Positions 34,210 to 42,841 of a stretch of DNA of 64,000 bases are shown here, in pieces. Each line of letters begins with the position of its first letter. Position 1 is the stretch's first letter. The stretch spans positions 62,001 through 126,000 of the forward strand of contig NZ_JAINWA010000003.1 in the NCBI RefSeq assembly GCF_021021555.1, given 5' to 3'. Origin of the DNA: Teretinema zuelzerae (GTDB taxonomy: Bacteria; Spirochaetota; Spirochaetia; Treponematales; Treponemataceae). Position numbers and translations under genes: made by a program. A model generated the notes under the pieces. It saw only the letters and a list, made by a program, of their open reading frames with translations. It did not search any database and had not been told where the DNA came from.

Positions 34210-37200
34210 ATGACTTCAGATTTTGATAAGGATGAAATCCAGGACTCCGCATTTCCTATCGATTTTTCGCAGGATTCCGCATCGCTTGACATGTACGGAG
34301 TCTGGGTAAAAAGCGGGCCCCGGGATGTAAGCGTCGCTGCTCGCGATGTTGAATCTATAGTCAGCGACCCCGAAATAGGCATTGTAGACGATTTATCTCA
34401 GTTTTCAGAGTTGCCGGATTTTCCGGATTTCAATTCGCTTGAACAAGATATCTCTGTCTCGGATGACGAACAATTCGCTAACGAAGCGGACTCCGGATCG
34501 ATTCAAGCGGAGATACAGGATGAACCATTCGATTTTGACGAATCGGATATTCAATTTGAAGAGATAGTACCCCCGCCTCCTGCAGTTTCAGAAGCATCTT
34601 TTGAGCCTGTTTCATCTATTGAAACAGAGTTTGCAATTCCTGAGCCGGATAAAATTGTTTCTATCGATGCATCAAGCTATGATGACGTAGACTTCAATGA
34701 TTTCGATTCTGCCGATGATGCCGACTTTGAAAAAACAGTATTAGACGATAATAAGGCTGATGAGCCGTTTGTTTTTGAAACTATAGACGAGTTTCCTGAA
34801 ATTGAATTCGAAGACATAAAAACCGAAGATCTTGGGCAGGATGATGATTCGCCAAACGGTGATTCATATGAAGATATTCCGATTTCTCTGGAAATACCGA
34901 TAATTGATGATTCCTTCGATGAACAAATCATTGAAGACGAACCGTTCGATGTTGCGGCTGAAATAGATGAGCCGGTCATTGAACCGGTTTATGATGACGT
35001 CATCGAGCCGTTGAATGCAGATCAGGTTGGAACCATCGAAGTCGCGTTCGACGAGCCTGTCGTGCCCGATCAGGTGCAAACTATCGAAGTCGCGCTCGAC
35101 GAGCCTGTCGTGCCCGATCAGGTTGAAGCCATCGAAGACGCGCTCGACGATCATGCCCAATTGGATGCAGAACTGCCCTCTGATATGGATTTCAGCGACT
35201 TCCTGGACGACTTGAATTCCGGAAGCATTGAACCTCCGCCAGAATCAAAGCCATCGCCATCAAATGACCTTGAAATTGACGATCTCGATCTGGACTCCTT
35301 TATAGATTCCTTCAATGAGTCTGGAGGCGTCGGGGCGGATGAAACTGAAAAACTCTTTACCGATTCTGAGCCTGTGGAAATAGATCTGGAATTTGATGAA
35401 TCGTATATAGAAGACGCAAATAGAATCAAAGCAAGCGGTTCTTCGGTCTCGAATCAGGAATATGATAGTTTGGAATTCGGCGTGGAGATGATTGATGAAT
35501 CAGCCGGGGCAGGCGGAGATTCGTCTGCCTTTGATTCCTTTTTCGATTCCATTCCCGATATGGGAGAGACCTCGGGCGCCGATTCGGCAAGCCATGATGA
35601 TTCTTCCCCGTCGTTGGAGTCAACGACGGAATTTGACGATTTGCTGGTCGATTTGGAAAACGCCGCTGTTCAAGCGCCACGTTCGGACTCGCCCTCATTT
35701 TCGGGCAAGACCGCTCAATCGTATAACCTTTCTGTAACATTGGACGAAGATCTCAATGCCTCAGCTCCAGCAGTCGCTGATTCTCAAAGCGATGAAGACA
35801 TACAGGTGTCTCTTGTTTCTTCAACCGGGTCCGGAAAATCCGAATCGCCTGTTGCGCGTTCCGACAATGCGGCTTCTGCATTTGCTCCTGCACAATCAAG
35901 CGACAGTTCGGATGAAATCGACGCTCTGCTCGCTGAAAGCGGCTTAATGGAAACCGTCGGATCGCGCTCTGTTTTTTCCGAACCAGAGAATTCCTTTGAT
36001 GAAGTTCCTGTATTCTCCGATGACGAAGTCGAATCGATGCAATCGGATGAACCTGCGGAACAAGCGCTTGTCGAACCTTTTGGATCATTTGATGATTCCT
36101 TTTCGGCGAACGTAATTGATGAAGGAGAGTACAAGGAACTTCCCGCTTTGAATGAAAATCAAGAATTTATTGATATTCCGGATAATTCAGGGTACAATGA
36201 AGATATATCCTACCCTCAGGCAGATAATTCAGTCACATTGGAGGATTCAGTGTCTGTTGATTTTGATGACATTAGCGCTGTAGAACAGGAACTGAGCGAA
36301 ATGGCTCCTGAAACAGAGGAAAAAACAGTGATAGGTACCGACAGGTCGACTGAACTATTAATGAAGATCGCTGACGAGTTGTCTTCAATAAAAAACGAAA
36401 TATCGACGCTTAAAAACGAATTAGCTGGAATTAAGGGACTTTCCGCAGAATCTCCCGAATCTTCCTTCCCCGGAACGCAGGATAAAACAGGTGAAACTTC
36501 TGGTTTCTTTACGGACGATGATCCGGATGAAACAATCGCGCTGACAGGCGATGAATTGAACAACATCCTTATCACAGCCGATTTTACTGAAGAGAAAAAC
36601 GACGGCATCGATTCCTCGGCGTCGGAGGAATTGCAACTTGAAAATATCGAAATAACCGACTTCTCTGATTCAACTCCCGGGCAAGCCGATGACGTCGAAT
36701 CCGCACAGGACAACCGGCTCGAGATAGAAACGGAATCGTACGAAGAGGAGATTCCAGAAACCCTTCCCGATTCGATTTTCGAGAGTTCAGACTTTGAAAT
36801 TCCAGAGCCTGTCGAAGTTGGCCATGTGAACGCTCTCATGGACGACACCAGTTATCTGGAAGGCGAAGGTACTGTCGAGCCTGATTTAGATAATGTCGCT
36901 ATTGAGGAACCTGATCTTGAAATTATCGATTTCGACGACGAAAAGCTCGAAGAACCTGAGCTGACGGAGTTTAATATCGATCTTTCAGACATTGAGACGA
37001 GTTTCGATACAGACCTTCCGAAAGAACAGGAACTGGCGATTACAGACATCGAAGATTCCGATCTCGTCGCGGATTCCGAAAACCAGATTGTCGATTTCTC
37101 TGACGATATTGGAGATATATCAATTGAAGAGCCTGCTCTCGGCCAAGCCGATGAAACATCGATCGAAGATTTTTCAATAAACGAAGAAGATATTCATCTA

Positions 37201-37479
37201 TCTGATTCGGACTCCTTCGAAACAGCGGTAGAAGAATCTGTGGAAATGCCAGTGTACGAAGATATCGTCGTTGAAAAAGATTCCGCAGCTGAGGAAGACA
37301 TATCACCTCCTACTGAAGTTAACTCTCTTCCGGTTGAATTAAAGGAAGAAATAAAATCCGTTCTTTCATATATGGATCAGCTTCTCGAGAGCTTGCCGGA
37401 AGAAAAGATCGAGGAATTCGCCCGATCCGAACATTTCGAAGTATACAAGAAGTTGTTCGAGGAACTTGGAATTTCCTGA
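34210..37479 (+). CDS. Giant acidic low-complexity protein (1089 aa), function unknown
   Basis: Very rich in Asp, Glu and Ser with little predicted fold over most of its length and no signal peptide. Visible structure: a 48-bp (16-residue) tandem repeat near residues 271-318; a recurring acidic-aromatic motif of the FDSFFDSI type (about 324, 360, 440, 475 and 568); a short coiled coil (about 718-745, LLMKIADELSSIKNEISTLKNEL); and a folded-looking amphipathic C-terminus (LPVELKEEIKSVLSYMDQLLESLPEEKIEEFA ...). It looks like a disordered cytoplasmic scaffold. It heads a five-gene run with DUF115 proteins. Codon use resembles the neighbours. Confidence 0.8.
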   Translation: MTSDFDKDEIQDSAFPIDFSQDSASLDMYGVWVKSGPRDVSVAARDVESIVSDPEIGIVDDLSQFSELPDFPDFNSLEQDISVSDDEQFANEADSGSIQAEIQDEPFDFDESDIQFEEIVPPPPAVSEASFEPVSSIETEFAIPEPDKIVSIDASSYDDVDFNDFDSADDADFEKTVLDDNKADEPFVFETIDEFPEIEFEDIKTEDLGQDDDSPNGDSYEDIPISLEIPIIDDSFDEQIIEDEPFDVAAEIDEPVIEPVYDDVIEPLNADQVGTIEVAFDEPVVPDQVQTIEVALDEPVVPDQVEAIEDALDDHAQLDAELPSDMDFSDFLDDLNSGSIEPPPESKPSPSNDLEIDDLDLDSFIDSFNESGGVGADETEKLFTDSEPVEIDLEFDESYIEDANRIKASGSSVSNQEYDSLEFGVEMIDESAGAGGDSSAFDSFFDSIPDMGETSGADSASHDDSSPSLESTTEFDDLLVDLENAAVQAPRSDSPSFSGKTAQSYNLSVTLDEDLNASAPAVADSQSDEDIQVSLVSSTGSGKSESPVARSDNAASAFAPAQSSDSSDEIDALLAESGLMETVGSRSVFSEPENSFDEVPVFSDDEVESMQSDEPAEQALVEPFGSFDDSFSANVIDEGEYKELPALNENQEFIDIPDNSGYNEDISYPQADNSVTLEDSVSVDFDDISAVEQELSEMAPETEEKTVIGTDRSTELLMKIADELSSIKNEISTLKNELAGIKGLSAESPESSFPGTQDKTGETSGFFTDDDPDETIALTGDELNNILITADFTEEKNDGIDSSASEELQLENIEITDFSDSTPGQADDVESAQDNRLEIETESYEEEIPETLPDSIFESSDFEIPEPVEVGHVNALMDDTSYLEGEGTVEPDLDNVAIEEPDLEIIDFDDEKLEEPELTEFNIDLSDIETSFDTDLPKEQELAITDIEDSDLVADSENQIVDFSDDIGDISIEEPALGQADETSIEDFSINEEDIHLSDSDSFETAVEESVEMPVYEDIVVEKDSAAEEDISPPTEVNSLPVELKEEIKSVLSYMDQLLESLPEEKIEEFARSEHFEVYKKLFEELGIS
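35020..35163 (+). repeat. 48-bp in-frame tandem repeat, three copies
   Basis: Units start at 35020, 35068 and 35116, each encoding D-Q-V-x-x-I-E-x-A-x-D and ending EPVVP in the first two. The third diverges in its second half. Confidence 0.85.
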
Positions 37480-37481
37480 TT

Positions 37482-38435
37482 ATGGGCTTAATTAGCCATG
37501 CTGCGTCGATAGATACTGCAACTGATAAAAGCACTGAGCCGTTGAAAAAAAAAAACGGCTTGTTGCGCAAAATTGTAGAATCGTCAGTCTTCGATAATTT
37601 CGACGCAATCTTCTCTGCTGTATTAAGAAAAGCAGATGCGGAAAAAGCTGGTATTTACGTAGTTACTGATGTTTCTCGGTCTTTGATCATTTCCGAAGGA
37701 TTTGATTTAACTACGATTAATCGTTTTTATCCTGATCCAAAAATCTTTGGACTTTCGGAACCAATAAATAACGAATGGATTCAAATAGATCCAAAAAAAG
37801 ATTCTTCTCTTTTTCAGGGGTTCTTTTCTTCGCACGAATGGTCTGGTTTAGAGTCTCTACTCGTTTTTCATCTTTCTCAAATAACTGATGCTCATGTTTT
37901 TATCATATTCTGCTCATCCAGCCTCTCAATTCAACGTAAGACTCTGAAAATTCCTCTTGAGGATGATCTGGTTTCACAGTTATGTAACTGTATAAATCAG
38001 AATCCTCATTTTTTCGATATGTTGTTGGAAGGCAGTACGTGCGGATTGCCGAAAAAAGCGGGAAAAGACCGCCTTAATTCAGCAGTAAACGCCGGAATGA
38101 CGTCGACTTTGCTTAAAATAGATTTGTCTCGACTTTTTGTTTCTGAAGAGAATCTCTTCAGGGACTCCCGTTCTCTGTCTTTGTATAGACTGCTCCTAAT
38201 GAATATTTCAAGAATTGCCGGTTCAACTAATATAATGGTTGTTAAGAAATCCCTTGAAATACGAATATCGTTGTTTTCTTCTCAAAAAATCGATTCGGAA
38301 TTATATAAAAATAGATTTTTGCAAAACCTTCATCGAAACTTTGGAATTCAACGTATTTCGAAATTGGATTTTGAGTTTTCAGACTCTGTTGCTGATATGG
38401 AAAAGATTTACGGATATTTATATGGTGATGCATAA
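37482..38435 (+). CDS. Protein of unknown function (317 aa), GAF-like/regulatory appearance
   Basis: Starts 2 nt after the acidic protein and its TAA overlaps the next ATG by one base. It is soluble, with no signal peptide. An N-terminal Lys-rich helix is followed by an alpha/beta stretch (about 35-165, VFDNFDAIFSAVLRKADAEKAGIYVVTDVSRSLIISEG ...) reminiscent of a GAF-like sensor, and a second alpha/beta part (about 205-310, TSTLLKIDLSRLF ...) that could be a degenerate nucleotide-cyclase-like domain. Neither assignment is firm. Its third positions look more AT-rich than those of its neighbours. Confidence 0.65.
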   Translation: MGLISHAASIDTATDKSTEPLKKKNGLLRKIVESSVFDNFDAIFSAVLRKADAEKAGIYVVTDVSRSLIISEGFDLTTINRFYPDPKIFGLSEPINNEWIQIDPKKDSSLFQGFFSSHEWSGLESLLVFHLSQITDAHVFIIFCSSSLSIQRKTLKIPLEDDLVSQLCNCINQNPHFFDMLLEGSTCGLPKKAGKDRLNSAVNAGMTSTLLKIDLSRLFVSEENLFRDSRSLSLYRLLLMNISRIAGSTNIMVVKKSLEIRISLFSSQKIDSELYKNRFLQNLHRNFGIQRISKLDFEFSDSVADMEKIYGYLYGDA

Positions 38436-39943
38436 TGTCCTCGGCAGCATCATCGGCGAAACGAATCCATTCGGCGTATAATCCTGCCCAGGAGGCCGAA
38501 CGATACGCAAGACAATCCCTTCCCTCCTATAATCCTCTTTTTATTGTACTATCCGAACCTGGAGAATCTTGGCTTGCCTGCGAATATAGAAAGCTTGTTC
38601 CGGACGCAACCCTTATCGTATTGCGGTATACGAACGACATGTTTCTTGATTCCGATGCGCTGTGGGATTATGTCTGGCGTCCCTCGCATCCTGTTTCAAC
38701 ACATGTTTTTCTTCAGAGTCTTATTCCAGAAGAGATGCTTTCTGCAACGCTTTTTCTTCCGTGGAAACCCGCCGATGCACTCTGGCCTCGGGAATCCTCA
38801 ATGGTATGGGCTGAAATCGCGGGTTTCATAAAGCTCCAGCAAAGCCAGCTTCAAACTAGAGGAATTTTCGGCAGAGCATGGTTTCGAAATATGCTAAAAA
38901 ACGCATTGCATATTGAAACGATAGTAGATTCGACTTTGTCGAATAGGGATGTTTTTTTGGCCGCCGCAGGTCCGAGTCTTGAAAAATCTTTCGCTGCATA
39001 TGCGGATTCCTTATATCTGTGTTCAACGGCGTCGGCTCTCTCGTTTTTCTCCTACAACAAAAAGATTCCCGACATGTGCATATCAACTGACGCTGGTTAT
39101 TGGGCCCGGGAACATTTTCAAGATCTTCCTGCAGCCACGATTCTCGCGATTCCTCTCGAAGCAGCCGTTCCCGCTTCAACGCTTGAAAGGAATCCTGTGA
39201 TGGTGCTGAATTTCGGAACCAGTCTTGAAAATTCGATTATTAGGTCATCGGGATTTATATCAAAGCCTGCCGAAAGAAACGGCACGGTTATGGGAACAGC
39301 GGCTTCCTTTTTACTACGCCAAACAGAGGGTTCCGTGTATGCGGCAGGATTGGACCTGTCTACGGGTCTGTCCTTTTCCCATGCCCGGCCCCATGCATCC
39401 GATTCTCGTTCCAGACAATCAAGCCGCGTAAATCCGTTTTCAACTTATCTTTACGAACGAAACCGTGCTTCTTTTTCTCTTGAAGCATACGCCTCATGGT
39501 TTTCTTCCCGCAATGAATCTTTCAAAAAGCGTTTTAAGCGCCTGCGTCCATGTCCGTTCGATATTCCCGGAATTGCATCAGTTGAGGCGCCGCTTCCACG
39601 CGAAGCGGAATACTGTGCGAATCGTAACTCGATTTCTTATATACCTGTTTTATCAAAATCGCAACGTGCCTCGAATATGCGTGAGTTGCTGGACAGCATG
39701 AAGAATCAATTGATGACCATCGGGGATCCTATTAACATAACCGAAATCATGTTTTCTAATCAAATTGATGACGAATATCGCTCGCTTGTCGAAGCAATTG
39801 AATTTAGTTCGTTCGGTGAATATCTGCGATTGATTAAGGAATCACGCGCCCGCGATTCTTCACGGTATCATGAAACAGCTGCATCCATGGTTCGCCGGAC
39901 AATAACAGAAATTGATTCACTCTCCGCGAGGCTATTGGTATGA
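38435..39943 (+). CDS. DUF115/MAF-type protein, first paralogue
   Basis: 502 residues. The core (about 130-320) has FGRAWFRNMLKNA, VFLAAAGPSLEKSFAAY and IPDMCISTDAGYW, the signature of PF01973 (MptE-like/MAF_flag10). Relatives include archaeal hydroxymethylpterin pyrophosphokinase and bacterial motility accessory factors that glycosylate flagellin with nonulosonic acids. No pse/neu sugar-synthesis or flagellin genes are in this window. It starts in a TAATG overlap and ends in an ATGA overlap with its paralogue. Confidence 0.85.
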   Translation: MSSAASSAKRIHSAYNPAQEAERYARQSLPSYNPLFIVLSEPGESWLACEYRKLVPDATLIVLRYTNDMFLDSDALWDYVWRPSHPVSTHVFLQSLIPEEMLSATLFLPWKPADALWPRESSMVWAEIAGFIKLQQSQLQTRGIFGRAWFRNMLKNALHIETIVDSTLSNRDVFLAAAGPSLEKSFAAYADSLYLCSTASALSFFSYNKKIPDMCISTDAGYWAREHFQDLPAATILAIPLEAAVPASTLERNPVMVLNFGTSLENSIIRSSGFISKPAERNGTVMGTAASFLLRQTEGSVYAAGLDLSTGLSFSHARPHASDSRSRQSSRVNPFSTYLYERNRASFSLEAYASWFSSRNESFKKRFKRLRPCPFDIPGIASVEAPLPREAEYCANRNSISYIPVLSKSQRASNMRELLDSMKNQLMTIGDPINITEIMFSNQIDDEYRSLVEAIEFSSFGEYLRLIKESRARDSSRYHETAASMVRRTITEIDSLSARLLV

Positions 39944-41499
39944 ATGCTACAATGAATACTGATTTATTCAGTAAAAACATTTCAGCATTAGCTTCAGAAA
40001 ACGATGATATTGCGAACCAAATTCGAAACACTGAAGTTTTTTACGGATATTCGGGAACTAAGTCCGCGAAAAGCGGTTCTGCGGTTGTTTTATTCGATAA
40101 CAATCGTCCTGCGCATTCTCTCTATGATCCTGAGCAGGAAGCTGTTCGCTTGATCGAAGACATTCCCGAAGACGCTTTTATTTGCTTCGTCGGCGTCGGA
40201 AGCGGCTATCATATTCGCAGTTTTTTAGACAAGCATCCTCGCTCGCGTTGTCTTCTTGTAGAGCCGAATGAATGCGTTTGGAAAGCTCTGCTTTCGCTTG
40301 TTGATTTGTCCGATATTCTTCAAAATTCGAGAGTATCCGTATGCTGTCGGGCCGATTCTATATGCGAGGACTTGCCCTTGCATTGGTTTCCCGCCCTTTC
40401 GCCCCGGTTTCGTTTAATAACTCTTCGTTCGTGGAAAGAATTCTTCCCTGAAGCGTCGATAACGGCTCTTGACGGCATCAATGGAGCCCTTGCGCGTATA
40501 TCATCCGATTATTCAGTTCAGGCTCATTTCGGCCGGTTGTGGTTTCGAAACGCTCTGATGAATATCGCCCAGATGGATTCCAGCAACAATAGCATTCCGC
40601 ATATCGACGCACAAAAAGAGGCCGTTATCGCAGCCGCAGGACCAGGTTTGGAAAAATGGCTTCCGCGACTCAGGGAGAACCGGGACCGCTACGCAATTTT
40701 TGCTACCGATACTTCTTGGGGCAGTCTCGATAACGCCGGCATAGAACCGGATTATTTCATAAGCATCGACGGCCAGAATGTATCACTATCTCATGTGATG
40801 AATTCATTGCCGGCAAGTACTATCGTCTTTGTCGATCTGTGCGCTAATCCCGGAGTCCTGCGCGAAACGAAAAAAGCGGGATGCAGATGCTTCATAACCG
40901 GCGGCGGCCATCCGCTGATTCAATCGACGGATTTACGGAACAGTCTGCCCCCTATCGATACGTCTTCAGGGACAGTCGCATTGGCCGCAAGGAGCATAGC
41001 GTATTCTCTCGGTTTTACATCCGTTGTTCTAGCCGGCGCGGATTTTTGTTATCCTCTTGGAAAGGCCTACGCACGGGGCACGTATCTGTACGACAAATTT
41101 TCAGCTCAAGCGACTAGACTGATTCCTTCTGAATCGTTGTGGACCGGTCTGTTGTTCCGTACGGAAGTCGCCTCGCTGAACGATTCGAACCTTCGTACTT
41201 ATCGGACTGCTGTTCTTGATTCTTACGAAGAGGCAGCGAAAAATCCTCAAAAAATGCACGACTGGAATAAGAACAGTTTTATACCGTTCAGCAAAGAACG
41301 TTTTTTTTCTTCTCTTAAGCAGGGCATTTCAAGATTGACCGTATCTTCTTCGCATGAAGATCCGTATCTTCGTTCCCTGTTGCCGTTGATTGCTTGGGCT
41401 CGATCATTCGGAGATACTAAAATAACTGAAAAAAAAGCGCCGGATCCGATAGAGAGCTCGATAATTCTTGCGCTTGATTTGATTGAGAGATATACTTGA
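39940..41499 (+). CDS. DUF115/MAF-type protein, second paralogue
   Basis: 519 residues. An N-terminal alpha/beta domain has a Gly-rich FVGVGSGYHIRSFL (about 83-96) like a Rossmann loop. The DUF115 core shows FGRLWFRNALMNIAQ, AVIAAAGPGLEKWL, PDYFISIDGQNVS and GADFCYP. It is clearly paralogous to the preceding gene but diverged. Together they are candidates for two steps of, or two acceptor proteins in, a sugar-transfer system; this is inference from family membership. It is coupled by ATGA to the upstream gene and 6 nt from the GGDEF-like gene. Confidence 0.87.
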   Translation: MNATMNTDLFSKNISALASENDDIANQIRNTEVFYGYSGTKSAKSGSAVVLFDNNRPAHSLYDPEQEAVRLIEDIPEDAFICFVGVGSGYHIRSFLDKHPRSRCLLVEPNECVWKALLSLVDLSDILQNSRVSVCCRADSICEDLPLHWFPALSPRFRLITLRSWKEFFPEASITALDGINGALARISSDYSVQAHFGRLWFRNALMNIAQMDSSNNSIPHIDAQKEAVIAAAGPGLEKWLPRLRENRDRYAIFATDTSWGSLDNAGIEPDYFISIDGQNVSLSHVMNSLPASTIVFVDLCANPGVLRETKKAGCRCFITGGGHPLIQSTDLRNSLPPIDTSSGTVALAARSIAYSLGFTSVVLAGADFCYPLGKAYARGTYLYDKFSAQATRLIPSESLWTGLLFRTEVASLNDSNLRTYRTAVLDSYEEAAKNPQKMHDWNKNSFIPFSKERFFSSLKQGISRLTVSSSHEDPYLRSLLPLIAWARSFGDTKITEKKAPDPIESSIILALDLIERYT

Positions 41500-41505
41500 T
41501 GCATT

Positions 41506-42804
41506 ATGAAGAATAAGTTCATTGCGATATACGCGACGTTTGCATTTCTTGCGCTCGCCGGTTCGGTTGCCTGGTTTTTTATGTCCCTCTCTTCTGCCAG
41601 TAAAACAGGATACAACGAAGCTGAACGCAGTTTCGATTGGATTTCAAGAGAATCGGGTTCTGCCGCCTTGCAAAACGGATTTATGTCGGATGATTTCGTC
41701 GCACGCATGACCGAGATTTGCGGGCAATCCCGTTTGCTCAGCTCTCTCGTGCTTTCCACTCCCGCAGGAGCTCTTTTTGTCTGGCCGGCGGATTCGCACA
41801 TATTTACTTACACTATGAACGGTTCAGTGTCTTTTACGGATACGCCGTTATTCTCGAGGACGTTCAGCGCTGTTGTCGACGTAGGCGACGGATTTTCAGG
41901 CGCGGTAACACTTACGGCGCTCGTGCAAGGGCTTGAATCGCAATACATCTTTTATTCCTTGAGAAATTCTTTTTTCATAGTGTTCGCCGTTTTCCTGTTG
42001 ACGCTCATTGTTATTTTGCTTCAATCTACAAAATTAGAACATAAGAAAAGCACTGATAAGTCGGTAGATGCGATTCTCGATGAAGCGTTTTCCGCGAAGA
42101 AGGAACCGCTTCTACGCCCTTCGCCGTTCGAAGGAAAAACCGAAATCGAAACGTCGGAAACGCCTCGAGATTCGTCGGAAACGGCGATAGTCGATAGCAA
42201 TCCGGACGAAGTATCGTCTTACATGGATGACGAGCCGTCTCCTTCGAGCTTCCAATCGTCAGACGTACCCTATGCCGAAGACGGCGAATTGGAATCGGTT
42301 CCCGAAGGCCTTTTCTCTCCTCTGACCGGAATCGGATGGGAAGAATATCTTCTGGACCGCCTCGACGCCGAGCTGGTGCGGGCCGCTTCATCTGAACAGG
42401 ATCTTTCCCTGATAATCGTGCAAGTAGATCCTTTGTCTCGAACAGATCTTCTCGCAAAGAAAATTTCACAGGTTTTATTGGATACTTTCCGTTTCAGGGA
42501 TATGGTGTTCGAATTCGGATCTAACGGGTTCGCCGGAATTTTGATTAATATGAACCTGGACCAAGCTATGAAAACCGCCGACAGCCTCTATGCCGACATC
42601 GATTCTATCCTCCTGGAGATGGGATACTCGGCACATATTCATATCGGCATAACGACAAGAACAGCCCGTCTTCTTCCCGCTTCGAGAATGATTGACGAAG
42701 CTCTCAACGCCGCGAAAAAAGCGGCTGAAGAGCCTCACCTTCCAATCGTTGCGTTTAGGGCGAATCCTGAAAAATACCGGACTTTCGTCGCAGGAGCGAA
42801 TTGA
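41506..42804 (+). CDS. Two-helix membrane protein with degenerate GGDEF-like domain
   Basis: 432 residues: membrane helix (about 5-26), extracytoplasmic sensor-like domain (about 27-155), second helix (about 160-182), acidic linker (190-275) and a C-terminal domain with the alternating pattern of a GGDEF domain (YLLDRLDAELVRAASSEQDLSLIIVQVD, FRFRDMVFEFGSNGFAGIL, HIHIGITTRTARLLPASRMIDEALNAAKKA). Where active cyclases have G-G-D-E-F there is G-S-N-G-F, so c-di-GMP synthesis is not expected. It may be a sensor or effector-binding domain. It is the last gene of the acidic-protein operon. Confidence 0.75.
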   Translation: MKNKFIAIYATFAFLALAGSVAWFFMSLSSASKTGYNEAERSFDWISRESGSAALQNGFMSDDFVARMTEICGQSRLLSSLVLSTPAGALFVWPADSHIFTYTMNGSVSFTDTPLFSRTFSAVVDVGDGFSGAVTLTALVQGLESQYIFYSLRNSFFIVFAVFLLTLIVILLQSTKLEHKKSTDKSVDAILDEAFSAKKEPLLRPSPFEGKTEIETSETPRDSSETAIVDSNPDEVSSYMDDEPSPSSFQSSDVPYAEDGELESVPEGLFSPLTGIGWEEYLLDRLDAELVRAASSEQDLSLIIVQVDPLSRTDLLAKKISQVLLDTFRFRDMVFEFGSNGFAGILINMNLDQAMKTADSLYADIDSILLEMGYSAHIHIGITTRTARLLPASRMIDEALNAAKKAAEEPHLPIVAFRANPEKYRTFVAGAN

Positions 42805-42841
42805 ACTCGAATGATGACTACTGGTCTTAAAATGCCTTACG

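Noticed and set aside
36216-36848. Ser-rich open frame on the minus strand
   Set aside because: Mirror of the Asp/Glu-rich acidic protein; its composition is what the reverse of GAN and TCN codons gives.
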